Below the pieces are notes generated by a model that was not told where the DNA came from, did not search any database, and was given only the letters and a program-made list of their open reading frames with translations. A program made the position numbers and the translations under genes. 64,000 nt of DNA from Cunninghamella blakesleeana (lineage: Eukaryota > Mucoromycota > Mucoromycetes > Mucorales > Cunninghamellaceae): contig JAFCIZ010000005.1 in the NCBI GenBank assembly GCA_017871115.1, forward strand, positions 3,155,501-3,219,500. Direction: 5' to 3'. Positions 11,488-22,222 of this stretch are shown here, in pieces (position 1 is the first letter of the stretch; each line of letters starts with the position of its first letter).

Positions 11488-12702
11488 TTAATAAACATCT
11501 GATTCTGTTGATTTAAAATGATTATCATCAATAGTTGAATAACATCTACCTTCCACAGTTAAATGTTCAAGAGATTCCCTAATTTCAGCATCTGTATAAG
11601 TAGAACGTAATGATCTTTTAATTTGATCAAGATGAACCCCGTCTTCGCTATGATCGCTTTGAATAATATTATATATTTGATCATGAATGGAATCAAGTGT
11701 AATTTGCATAGGATCATCCTAAAATTACATATATGTATATTAAATGGATGGCGATGAATTCCAAATATTGAAATATATTATTCCCTATTATATAATTTTT
11801 CCTAGCATTTTTTTTTACCTTTGGCCCGCTACTTCCTTTTGTGAAATTCAAATGATTATATACAGTATCCAAAAGATGATATGTGATTTCATTAAAATCG
11901 GTGATAGGTCGAATATCGAAGGCCATGACATTTATACGATCATTAAAACTATTAATTCTTCCAACAACACGAACATATTGGTCTATACTATTAAATATAT
12001 ATGAAATAAATTGTTATTATTAATATGAGTATTCAACTTTAATAGTGGTAGTTATAATAAAAAACTATTCGTCATTATATGTATATATTACTTTAATCTT
12101 CGTCTGCGTTCCATTTCTTGAGCACTTTCGTTTTGATCAGACCATTTTCTTACTTCTATAGATCCAGTGCCATCTTCAATATTATAACTGACATTGGTTT
12201 GTTGTTCTACAATATTTCGAATGACACCTATAAGAGTTATCTATAAAAAATATATACACATGCGTATACAAATATATATATATATATACATATATATTAA
12301 ATCTCGTTTTTGCTTCTTTTTCTTTTCCATTTTATTTTATGTTGCGTGAATATTAGCCTTTTCATATATTTTAATCTATTAACCTGAGAAATATCACGCC
12401 CATCAATTTGAAAGACTGAAGGTTGTACTTGTTTTGTATTAATAACTTGTTTAATAGTCACAGGTCTTAAAGATTGTTCTCCTCTAGATTTCTATATATA
12501 CATTATTATTATTATAATAGATTAATGTCTATTGCTATATTATATATATATGTATATATTTATTATTCTTGTTTACTTTTTCATGAGTTTGTTGTCGATC
12601 ATTGTCATCGGCTAAGAATCCTTTGTTAAATAAGAAATATATATATCAATATTGATTTATATATAAGATACAATACTATTTATCTATATTACCACCATCC
12701 AT
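11488..12702 (-). CDS. rfa2: Replication protein A 32-kDa subunit (RPA2/Rfa2)
   Basis: Six exons: 12702-12693, 12620-12577, 12491-12384, 12240-12092, 11987-11819, 11718-11488, giving 236 residues with matching phases. The first coding exon is only 10 nt (ATG plus seven bases). RPA2 is the middle subunit of the single-stranded-DNA-binding RPA heterotrimer in replication, repair and checkpoint signalling. Seen: a short Asp/Gly/Ser N-terminus; the RPVTIKQV start and the OB fold (about residues 37-145) with LIGVIRNI, YNIEDGTGSIEVRKW and YVRVVGRINSFNDRINVMAFDIRPI; then the C-terminal winged helix (about 170-230) with GVHLDQIKRSL and LTVEGRCYSTIDDNHFKST. The N-terminal phospho-region is shorter and poorer in Ser than in animals. 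The promoter has CGCG boxes typical of G1/S genes. Confidence 0.95.
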
Positions 12703-12752
12703 TGTTGTAATTATAATAATAAATATTGAAAAAAGAAAAAAAAAAAAAAACT

Positions 12753-12791
12753 ACGCGAATTTTTAAAAATCGCGCAGGTTATTCAACGCGG
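12753..12791. promoter_or_regulatory. Cluster of MCB-like CGCG boxes upstream of RPA2
   Basis: Three CGCG-containing hexamers, ACGCGA (12753-12758), TCGCGC (12770-12775) and ACGCGG (12786-12791), lie 51-89 bases upstream of the RPA2 start in otherwise A/T-dominated DNA. ACGCG is the core of the MluI cell-cycle box bound by MBF (Mbp1/Swi6) in yeasts. Binding here is inferred. Confidence 0.55.
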
Positions 12792-12971
12792 AGTTAAAAT
12801 AATAAAACAGAAAAAAGATATTGAAAGTCTATTTTGACATTAAAATTAAAAAAAATAGCGTGATAAATGGTATTTTTAAAACATGAGTAACTTTTTTATT
12901 ATTTAATTATATATAAACGCATTACTAAAATGAAAGATATATCTATTATTTTTATTTTAATTTTATTGTTG

Positions 12972-15811
12972 TTAAGGATAAAGTATATGGTTTTCAGTAC
13001 TTGAAGTGGTAGGTGAATTTATAGTGGTATCATTAAAAACGTTTTGATTCATTAATAAATCCATTTCCATAGGCTGTTCATGTTCGTTTTCTTGTTGCTG
13101 TTGCTGATCAAAAAAAATGACTGACTGGTCAGATAATGTCATTCTATGTAATGGAGATGATGGTAAAGAAGAAGATTCATGATAATTGGTATGAATAGGG
13201 GAATTAGAAGGATTCATATTATTATTAAAAGAGGTAGTTGTGTTAGAATGCTGTGAAGAAACCCTTAATGGTATATTAGGATTAGTCCAAAATGCTGAGG
13301 ATGAAGAATACATCCATGAGTTATCGCTATTATTAATGTTATTGTTATTATTAGTATTAGTATGAATTGTAGTAGGTAAGGATATAGTTGCTTGTGGTAG
13401 TGGTTGCTGTGTTATATCGTTATGCATATAATTCACCATAGACATGGAGGGTTGCATTATAAATGATTGTGGTAATACATGTTGATTGGTATTTATAAGA
13501 GCAGGAGGGTATGAAAAATTTATATTTGTTGTTATCATTGGTGTTGGTATTATATTGGTAGATATTTCAGTTGTAACAAAATTATTATTGTTATTGTTGT
13601 TGTTGTTATTAGTATGATTATTATTATTATTATTGTTAGTTAGATCATTATGATTTATAGGTTGATTAGGTATCCCTGGTCGGAGTTCAATGACTGGGGT
13701 TATGTTTACTAATTGTTGAATCAATTCTAATATTTGTTGTTGTTGATTTGCTTGTTCATACAAAATAAAAACTGTTCTCGCAGCTATTAAGTAATGAATA
13801 ATTTGCTGGATGCCGCGAAATGCATAATGTAAACAAATAATTGGATGATCCTTTAAAATAGAATGTATGATGCTGGTAATGGACGATGCTTCTTCTAATA
13901 AAATACTTTTGACCGTAGGTGCGTTCATGTTTAATATTGTCCTTTCCTTTTCCTTTTTTCCTTTTCCTTTTCCTTTTTCCTTTTCTTTTTCTTTTTCTTT
14001 TTTTATATTTATGGTATGATCTTCTTCTTTATCATTTTTCATGAGATCTAAAGCAATAGATCTATATAAAAGTATATTTGTAAAATGGTAGGCTAAAAAT
14101 AAAAAATTCACCCTTCCACCACCTGGCCCCTCCCATTTCTGTAATTGTGATTTTAATGCTTTAATATGCTGATATAATAATGATAAATTGCCATGATCTT
14201 GATGATGATATTTTTGTCTTAGGTAATGTAATACTGTGCCATGTGTTTTCATAACCATAGTCAACCAATGAAAATATAATGCTGTTTCATATGACTCTTT
14301 TTTATTTTGTTCACTTGGTAAAGGTATAGGTAATGGTAATCTTAATTTTTCTGTCTGATAGTGCATAGGTATACCTAATTCGGTACTAGTATAATAATGT
14401 AAAAATAAATATGAAATTAAAAATATCAATAGCTATTCATACATAATTACTTTCCTCTTGTCCATTCTTTTTTTCCTTTCCTTTTTATTATTATTATTAT
14501 GTATGTTACCTTAATGCTATATCATAGATATAAATAGCCCAAAAAACTCTTCCTCGTAATTCATTCATAATAGGATGACATTGTAAAGGGCGAGATAAAC
14601 CAAGATCATTTGCCATTTTTATAGCCATCTGAAAATAATAACGCGTTCGCCATAAAAACCCATGCCGTTGAACTAATTCTTGAAATTTAATAATTAATAA
14701 CAGACTTTGAACAAAAGATATTCTAGGTGAATCGGCATATAATTCAACTAATGATATGGCTTTATTATAATAAATATGCCCAGGAGGGACAGTGGTTGAT
14801 GTTGAAGATGATGTAGAAGATGTTGAAGTTGCTGATAAAGGTGATTGAGATTGATGAGCTTGATAGAGATAAATCCATTGAGAAGCTATAGCATATATAC
14901 AATTTAATAATATGGGTTCTTCTAAAAAAGATTGATGTTCAGGTAATAATATTGGAAAATAAGGATGGAAGTGGTTAAAATAAATAGAGAGTAATTCTTG
15001 ATTTATCACTGGTAAGTTTTTTTTTAAATTTTCATCGTTAGGATTTCTAATTTCAGGATCCACTTTATTCATGATTGGTAATCGATCCATTCTTGCATTA
15101 AAATCAGGCACATAAAAAGGTTGACCAATAATACTAACTGAAAATTTATCTATATAATATATATATATATATATGTATATATAGTTATTTCACTATTATT
15201 CTTGTAATTATTCTTGCTATTATTATTATTATTAGCTCTATTTATATTTTACCTATAGGCTTCATCGGTAAAGGTGGATATAATATAGGGTCACTAGCAG
15301 GATTATAATTAGGATTTGGAATAGAGTCTACTTTTAGTTGATTTAATTTCTGTTTTAATATTTCTATCCTTTTTTCAATGCTTGACTGTTGTATTAAAGC
15401 TTGCCCAGAATTATTTTTATTATTTTGCTGTTTTTCGTACGCGCATTCAATTCTTGATTTATTACATCTACTACATGGTTTTAAGCCATCACATTTGACC
15501 TATATTAATAAAATAATAATAAATAACATGAAAAAACTCTATTATTTATCTATTGATCTATCTACCTATCTATCTATAGGTATGTATATTATTGTTTACT
15601 TTACTTTTTTCTTTTTACAATGATCACAGGCATGGCTAGATTTTTGCTTTTTACCAGTACTGAGAGATTTATTACTTGTTGCTTGAGACGGTATTGATTT
15701 TTTACTAGATTCATTAGTAGGTCGATTATTTATTGAGGAAGAGGAAGAGGAAGAAGTAGATATTGATTCACCTTGAGAAGGAAACAAGTCGGTCGCGTCG
15801 TTTTGTTCCAT
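12972..15811 (-). CDS. Zn(II)2Cys6 transcription factor with fungal-trans domain
   Basis: Four exons, 15811-15605, 15499-15253, 15149-14510 and 14385-12972, give 835 residues. Intron 1 falls inside the zinc cluster: Cys62-x2-Cys65-x6-Cys72-x5-Cys78-x2-Cys81-x6-Cys88, a classical Gal4-type spacing with KKKKVKCDGLKPCSRC. A Ser/Lys-rich N-terminal tail precedes it and a short coiled coil (IEKRIEILKQKLNQLK, about 109-125) follows, probably for dimerisation. The regulatory domain (about 190-480) shows LLSIYFNHFHPYFPIL, the FQMAIKMANDLGLSR helix and GRVFWAIYIYDI. The C-terminal 350 residues are low-complexity: Lys/Glu repeats, Asn runs coded mostly by AAT/AAC, Ser/Thr/Pro and an acidic Gln/Glu tail. 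Target genes cannot be inferred. Another regulator of this class lies at 2598-4763, but the two are not closely similar. Confidence 0.9.
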
Positions 15812-16311
15812 ACTGACATGCTGCTTTTTTTCTAGTACTTTCTTCTTCCTTTCTTTTATTTATGTTTTTTAAAAAGGAAAAATAATAATATCTTTTTTTT
15901 AATTGAGAAGATAATATATTAAATAAATAGGTAAATATAGTATTACTATTTTTTATTTAATTATTATTATATTAAGAAGAAAGAAAAAGAGATGATAAAA
16001 TAAAAAGAATGGAAAAATGAAATAAATAATAAATAAGACAGTTCAAAAAAAATACTAAACTTTAAATTATTTTTAAAAAAGCGGAGTATGTAAGTGAAAA
16101 ATATTACTAGATATTAACTAAAAAAAGCTTATAATTGTTGTGTATGTACGATGAAACGATTATTAAACTTAAATATATATATAATTTGCCTTTTTAAACG
16201 TATCCTCTATTTAGATTATTATTTATTATTGTTATTTTTAAGTAAAATAGTGCGTATATGATTATCTAAATCTTACAGAAAAAATTAATGTATGCAAAAA
16301 TGATGTATTAT
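15812..16311. promoter_or_regulatory. Upstream region of the second Zn2Cys6 gene
   Basis: Tandem minus-strand genes flank this 500-bp stretch. It holds T/A homopolymer runs only; no coding frame, RNA gene or clear binding site is visible. Confidence 0.5.
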
Positions 16312-17734
16312 TTATTGATGAAAACCGAGATGAAGTGTACAACAAGTAATTCTACTTTTAGTATTATATTCACCAATAGATTGAACATCTTTTCCTTTTT
16401 TATCTATGATGTCATCCAAATTCCAACATTTTATATAACCATCAGAGGAAGTACTTACTAATACTTGACAATCTTCACTTTTAATAGAAGATACAGTTTT
16501 AATTCTAGTTTGATGGCAATTGGGTAATTCAATAGTAATATCATTTTCTATATCCCATAATCGAATCGTTTTATCTTCATGCCCACTTATTAAATATTCA
16601 CGATCCTTCATAGTAATAAAACACATATCGTGAAATTTAGATCTATGTTCAAATGTTTTAGATACTTGAGCATCCTAAGATAATGAAAAAAATAAAAAAT
16701 AAAATAATAATAATAATGATATATAGTTAAACATACATGAGATCTATATAGATGTAAAGAAGTGTAAAGTTTACTTACAGAAACATTGTATATTTTTATA
16801 TTTCTATCAAATAAAATAGCATATTGGTCGCCTTTTTCATTCCATAAAACTTTTAATCCTTCATCTAAATCAATGAAACAATGCATCAACAATAATAGTA
16901 ATTATAAACATAAAAATAAAAACAAGTAAATAATTGCTGTAAAAAAAAAAGAAAAATTATATATATATGTATATATTAATATTACCGTATAACTTTGTCA
17001 TGCTAGCTTTTTTAGCTGTCATTAAATTCCATACAATAACAGTACGATCAGAAGAAACAGATAGAGCAATTTTACCAGTGGGATGAATAGCAAAAGAATT
17101 GACTTTTCCTTTATGCCCTTTTAATGTTTTAATATATTCCCAATCTTTTGTTCTCCATAAACAGATATTATGATCCTCACTTGCTGAAAACATGTACTTG
17201 TCATGGAATTGAATATCTAAAATGTCCCCTTGATGATGTCCACCTAATGAACCAAATTCCTTTCTCTTTTTAATATCGTATAATCGGATGATTTCATCTG
17301 TACTACCTGATGCAAGATACTGATTGCCAATACCGACGGTTCGAATTAATCCTGTATGTGCTGGTACAATAAATATAGGTGCTAATTTTAAGCTTTTTCC
17401 ATTCTATTAAAAATAAAAATAAAAATCAAAGAGATAGAATTATCAATAATAAGTTTTCTTAAAGCTCTATACTCTTCATTTTTATTATTATTATTATTAT
17501 TATTTTAATTACTTTTTCATTTTCTGTCTTTATCCAATTTGCATTAATACCATAAAGTATACGTTCATATGTACCAGTAATAATACGAAAGTCTTCATTT
17601 CCTTCTGCTGCCACAACACTTGAAAAAACAGAATCCAAGGCTGATTTTGGTTCTATTATTGATTGTTTAGTTTTTTTACTATCTTTTTCTTCTTTTATAT
17701 TTATTGATCTTTTTCTTTTGTTATCTGCTGACAT
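16312..17734 (-). CDS. mak11: WD40 ribosome-biogenesis protein Mak11 / PAK1IP1
   Basis: Four exons, 17734-17513, 17403-16986, 16864-16779 and 16674-16312, give 362 residues. The family acts in the nucleolus in assembly of the 60S ribosomal subunit; the human member also binds PAK1. The N-terminus is Lys-rich with a KRKR basic signal. From about residue 50 the WD repeats are clear: RIITGTYERILYGI, then RTVGIGNQYLASGSTDEIIRLYDI, DIQFHDKYMFSASEDHNICLW, SFAIHPTGKIALSVSSDRTVIVWNL, YAILFDRNIKIYNV and LISGHEDKTIRLWDI, with a last repeat ending DGYIKCWNL. The GHHQGDI loop and the KVNSFAIHPTGK stretch match the Mak11 subgroup. The lysine-rich C-terminal tail of yeast Mak11 is absent; this protein ends soon after the last blade. 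Confidence 0.88.
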
Positions 17735-17750
17735 GATTTTTATATATGTG

Positions 17751-17785
<35 letters not shown>

Positions 17786-18169
17786 AAAGTAAAAGATCTA
17801 AAAAATGAAAAAAAAAGCTTAAAAAAATAATTTGTGGCTTCTGAAGCTTTATCTGCAAAAAAATAATAAATTAAAACGGCGCATTTCATTTTTTTTAAAA
17901 AAGTTTACTTGAATTAGAATCTCAGTATTAGCCAAATGAAGCTATTTAAAATAGCTAATCAAGCACCCTCATTAGCCTACTTATTTTAGCTATTCTTATG
18001 ATATACATACTTTGGGATTTAATGGTACTTTGAATTATTTTTTTTTTTTATCAAATTATTATGATCATGGTGCCAGTCACCTTGCTATCAACTATTCCAG
18101 TTCTATTTTACATTAGCGTTATTTTTGGATCATTTAATAGAATTAAAATTAAAAATCTGATCACTATCC
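17735..18169. promoter_or_regulatory. Mak11 upstream region
   Basis: A (TA)n run at about 17754-17781 lies in the Mak11 5' UTR or promoter, followed by an AACGGCGCATTTCATTTTTTTT patch near 17874-17896 that is the only C+G-rich spot. No gene is visible. Confidence 0.4.
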
Positions 18170-18934
18170 ATTGCCCCAGCATTTAATTATTTATTATTGA
18201 ATGATCAGTATGATAAAAAGAATTATCAATCACATTTAATATCGTTAATTACTTCAACTTATAAAATGAAAGTGCCTGTAACATTTTTTATTTTTAAACG
18301 ATTAATTGCTCTTCCAAAGTAAAAAGCTTTAAAACTAGATAATTTAAAAATAGGATGCTTTGATGATGATAGTGATGGCGAACTTGATTTAGCAACTGAG
18401 CAAATCAAATATAATAATAAGAATTAATGCAAGTAAATTCGATATCTACCATTAAAGTTACTTGAAATTAAAAATTACTCTACACATTTAAGACTGTGGT
18501 GTAATGTTACCTGTACTTGAATATTATCTTCATCCTACTTCGTTGACAGTAATATAGTTCAATATTAATTTTTCAATTTAGTTATCAAACAATGTTGAAA
18601 TGCATTTACATGGTATAATTTTTTTTATAATGATGTTAAATTGAAATTGAATTATCTTCAATTAGTATCTCTGATTTATGATTTTGAAGCACAGGTTATA
18701 GATCTGCAAATACAAAAACACTCATTATTACTATCTGAATCAAGCGAATTTATAAGCTATAATACTAAAATTTCCAATGGTATGTCTAATGAGATTTTTC
18801 TAAGTCTAAAGTTCATATATAACGCATCCATACAATCAAATATTGAACATTTTTACAATTTATTAATTTATTATTTATTTTATTATTTATTTATTTATGA
18901 GATATATCGTGTTTATAATTTTTTTAATAAATAA
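18170..18934 (+). pseudogene. Decayed leucine-rich-repeat-like coding relic
   Basis: One plus-strand frame reads from about 18176 through DNLKIGCFDDDSDGELDLA and LPLKLLEIKNYSTHLRLW but is interrupted by TAA codons near 18319 and 18425. The frame then shifts: LEYYLHPTSLTVI continues in a second frame near 18510-18556, and NYLQLVSLIYDFEAQVIDLQ in a third near 18649-18705. The spaced Leu/Ile pattern resembles the leucine-rich part of F-box proteins, and an intact F-box/LRR gene lies 1.1 kb downstream. I infer a dead paralogue or related gene; direct identity with the neighbour is not obvious, so the family is tentative. Confidence 0.4.
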
Positions 18935-19243
18935 CTTAAGTTTTTTATGCGCTTTTTTTTATATATAAATTTAATTAAAATTTATATTTATACATCTTGT
19001 AATGATTAAAAAAAGAAGTTATATGAACGAAGTATATGTTGTTTATATAGAAAACATTCCACTGTATTGTCCCTTATAAAATTTGGAATTTTCATTGGTC
19101 CATTCCAATTGTATTTTACCTTTTCCCCTTTTTTACCCCACATTTATTTTTTATTTTTTATTTTTTTTTACATAATAAGATGTAATTAAATACCAAGTAG
19201 TTTAAAAATATCATACTTTGACTTTTGAAATAATAAAAAAAAG

Positions 19244-19252
19244 TATATAAAT
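19244..19252 (+). promoter_or_regulatory. TATA box of the secreted-protein gene
   Basis: TATATAAAT lies 82-90 bases before the ATG at 19334, leaving room for initiation about 30 bases downstream and a short 5' UTR. Together with the gene's C/T-ending codons this suggests strong, regulated transcription. Confidence 0.5.
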
Positions 19253-19333
19253 GGCCAGTCGAAAGAATAATAATAATAAATCATTAACTTATTCTTTTAT
19301 TAATTTAATTTTATAATCATTATCATCTTCATC

Positions 19334-19864
19334 ATGAAATACATGACCATTGTATCTAGCTTTTTATTTATCCAATTCATTAATGCTTCCTTATTTGATT
19401 TTATTCCACCAGCCAAGGATAGAGACCCTAGTAAATGTGAAGATTATGAAAGCGAATATTATGACAATGAATATCTTGGTTGTGATATGTCGTGTCAAGT
19501 CACGGGCTACCTTGGTACTTTGCAAATAAGAAGCCCTCCTCGTAAATTAAACGTACCTAAATACGATGGAGCTTATTGTTTGACGAAGGTATCTATTAAG
19601 CCTAAACGAGGATCTAATTCTGGTATTGAATTCTATCGCCAAGGTAGTTGCATGAAAGGTGTATGTGAACCTTACCAACCCTACCCCGGTCCTATCCCTA
19701 TCGATATTGGTGTTGCTGAAGGTGTTGGGGCTCCTATGGGCAGTGCTCCTGTTGGCGGTGCTTCTGTTCCTGCTGTTGCTGGTCGTGACGCTCCTATGGC
19801 GCCTCCCTCAGGTGGTGTTTCATCAACTAGCCCTATTTATTGTCCCCCTTACCCTGCCAAATAA
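19334..19864 (+). CDS. Small secreted cysteine-rich protein
   Basis: An intronless frame of 176 residues that I cannot assign to a named family. Residues 1-18 form a clear signal peptide (MKYMTIVSSFLFIQFINA). The mature part has seven cysteines: one near residue 35, a GCDMSC pair, GAYC, then the GSCMKGVC pair and a last YC near the C-terminus. The C-terminal third is Pro/Gly/Ala/Val-rich. Six cysteines could pair as three disulfides; the spacing C..GCxxxC..C..GxCxxGxC recalls small extracellular Cys-rich folds generally. Codon choice is clearly richer in C and G than in flanking genes, suggesting high expression or a different origin. A role in the wall or outside the cell is likely; nothing more can be said. 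Confidence 0.8.
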   Translation: MKYMTIVSSFLFIQFINASLFDFIPPAKDRDPSKCEDYESEYYDNEYLGCDMSCQVTGYLGTLQIRSPPRKLNVPKYDGAYCLTKVSIKPKRGSNSGIEFYRQGSCMKGVCEPYQPYPGPIPIDIGVAEGVGAPMGSAPVGGASVPAVAGRDAPMAPPSGGVSSTSPIYCPPYPAK

Positions 19865-20060
19865 TTATTTAACTATATTTAATTTATTTTACTTGACTAG
19901 TCTTTCTTTAAATAAAAAATAAAAATATTTATATCCTTTTTAAAGTTTATGATTTTTGTCACGTGGATAGAGCTTTTGTTTCAAGGCTGAGCCAGAAAAG
20001 TATTAAAAATAAAAATGATAATTTCTCTCTCCTATATCTATTTCCCTAATAAAATATAAC

Positions 20061-22058
20061 ATGAATATAAATGAATTTCCAAGTGAAGTTTTAGAACAAA
20101 TATTTTTAAACTTATCACAATCATATCGTACACGTTTTTCTTTAATTTGTAAAAGGTGGTATAATATTATAAATTCACCAACTTTTTATCACACTATTGA
20201 AATTCATACAATAAGGCAAGCAAAACGGTTTCTTAACTTTTCCACCACAGTCAAGATTCAGGACCATTATATTAGCCAATATGTAAATAAATTTATTATT
20301 GAAACTACACTCTCTAATTATTCTGCTTATATAGACAATACGTTTATATTAGTATTATTACAAAGGGCCTGCCCTTTCGTTACAGAATTTAATTACACCT
20401 ATGTCAACAAAAGTCAACCCATTCCAGATAAATCACCTTTTTATTGGACACGACTAACTCAATTTCCACTCGGTTACACAAATATAGAGAAACGATGTTT
20501 ACAATATATAAACGATAAAACAACCAAATTACTTGAATTGGAATTAATGAAATGGGATGAAGTAATAGAAATAGATGATGATTCATTGTCACAATCATTA
20601 CCAAACTCTATTCAACTGACTATACATAAAAGAAATCAGACAGCTTTAAAAAGAAAAAATAGCGATGCCTATCCATACCACGAAGATGACGATGTAAATG
20701 TAACGTTTGCAAGTCGAACGCTTGTTTTACCACGATTAACGCAATTAAACGAATTATATCTTGATTTTAACCTTTATATTCAAAAAAGAAATATGGCTCG
20801 TTATGAGTTAAATGAAACAACTTTGGAGTCTCTATCTTTATCATGTCCTTCACTTCAAAAGTTAACTTTAGTCAATTTCTATATGAACATTTCTAACGAT
20901 TACTTTACTGTATCATCCTCTTATAAACCTCAATTTACTGTAAAATTCTTGCATTTTAAATCTTGTCTATTTTATGAAAATCGTGTTTTTGATTATTTTT
21001 CTTTAAAGTACCCTAATTTATTCACTTTTACTTTAACATCATTGAAGGGATTACCAACAGAAAATGAAAACCAAGCTATGGAAGAATATAGGTCATCAAT
21101 TTATCATATGTTAATTCGTTATAAGCAGCTAAACCGATTAAAAATAACTACTATGTCTGATAAAAATTTAAATTGGCCAACTTGGAATACATTATTTGAT
21201 TGGATTACTCAGAAGTCTCATTCCTTTTTAGAGTTAGAATTGCCTTTTGAATGGTTATCACTAAAAGATATTTCATCCCATTCTATATTAAAACATCTAA
21301 CAACAATAACACTTGAAATCAAAGATCCTTTTAAATTTATTTTATCTGATATTTTAGAATTAAAAAATAAAAATGGACAACCATATGTATCAACATCCAT
21401 CACAACATTCGTAATAAAATATCGCGGTTTTCAAGTTAATCTACCATTCTACATTTATCAATGGCTAGCTTCTTTTCCTCGTTTACACACACTCTCTCTT
21501 TCCAATCTAGATATCAAGGATATAGATTACAGCCAAGCCATTGATTCATCCTCATTAAACAGAATTGTACAACAACACCAACAAGAATTAAAAGAAATGA
21601 GTCCTTTCTGTTCATTGAAAAAACTAACTATTCTTTATAGTAAAGTTTGGTTGGGTAAAAATGGCTTATCAACACTTTGCAATCAATGCCCCAATATCAA
21701 TTATATTCATTTTTCAGATTTAAATATTGATTTACCAACGTGGGATAACGAAAACAATAAGATATGTACGGATTTTTATATGGATGCTTCTCGTTTAAAT
21801 TTGGATTACATGTACCTAAGGCACTTTTATTATGTACCTATTTTATCCAATGACATAAGACTTTTAGGCAATAGAGACATTATATATATTGGTTACGTCA
21901 ATATACGCGAATTATCAACAGATTCTAAATGGGGTTATAATTTTGGCAGACATCAAATGCGTTATCAAAATTCTACTTATGTAAAGGATAAACCTTTTAC
22001 TTTACACATTACATGTCAATCACTGGATAGATTGGATATCCAAGTATACCGTATGTAA
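20061..22058 (+). CDS. F-box protein with degenerate leucine-rich repeats
   Basis: An intronless frame of 665 residues. Residues 1-45 are a good F-box (FPSEVLEQIFLNLSQSYRTRFSLICKRWYNII cut into INEFPSEVLEQIFLNL and SLICKRWYNIINS), which would bind Skp1 in an SCF ubiquitin ligase. The remainder has scattered leucine-rich motifs such as LTQLNELYLDFNLYI, LESLSLSCPSLQKLTLVNF, LHTLSLSNLDIKDI and LKKLTILYSKVWLGKNGL, which would form the substrate-binding arc. Expanded families of such proteins are common in Mucoromycota. The substrate is unknown. The gene is tandem with the secreted-protein gene, 196 bases downstream of its stop, and converges on the Lcp5 gene. Confidence 0.85.
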   Translation: MNINEFPSEVLEQIFLNLSQSYRTRFSLICKRWYNIINSPTFYHTIEIHTIRQAKRFLNFSTTVKIQDHYISQYVNKFIIETTLSNYSAYIDNTFILVLLQRACPFVTEFNYTYVNKSQPIPDKSPFYWTRLTQFPLGYTNIEKRCLQYINDKTTKLLELELMKWDEVIEIDDDSLSQSLPNSIQLTIHKRNQTALKRKNSDAYPYHEDDDVNVTFASRTLVLPRLTQLNELYLDFNLYIQKRNMARYELNETTLESLSLSCPSLQKLTLVNFYMNISNDYFTVSSSYKPQFTVKFLHFKSCLFYENRVFDYFSLKYPNLFTFTLTSLKGLPTENENQAMEEYRSSIYHMLIRYKQLNRLKITTMSDKNLNWPTWNTLFDWITQKSHSFLELELPFEWLSLKDISSHSILKHLTTITLEIKDPFKFILSDILELKNKNGQPYVSTSITTFVIKYRGFQVNLPFYIYQWLASFPRLHTLSLSNLDIKDIDYSQAIDSSSLNRIVQQHQQELKEMSPFCSLKKLTILYSKVWLGKNGLSTLCNQCPNINYIHFSDLNIDLPTWDNENNKICTDFYMDASRLNLDYMYLRHFYYVPILSNDIRLLGNRDIIYIGYVNIRELSTDSKWGYNFGRHQMRYQNSTYVKDKPFTLHITCQSLDRLDIQVYRM

Positions 22059-22222
22059 ACTAATAATACCTTTTAAAAAGAATATTTATATATATTATTA
22101 TTTATTTTGTCAAATTAAAAAATATAAAATATATACTGAAATGAATAAAAAAAATGATGCAAATAAAAAAGAAAAAAATGAATGCCTATTATTATTACTT
22201 TGATTATTATATGATATTGTAT

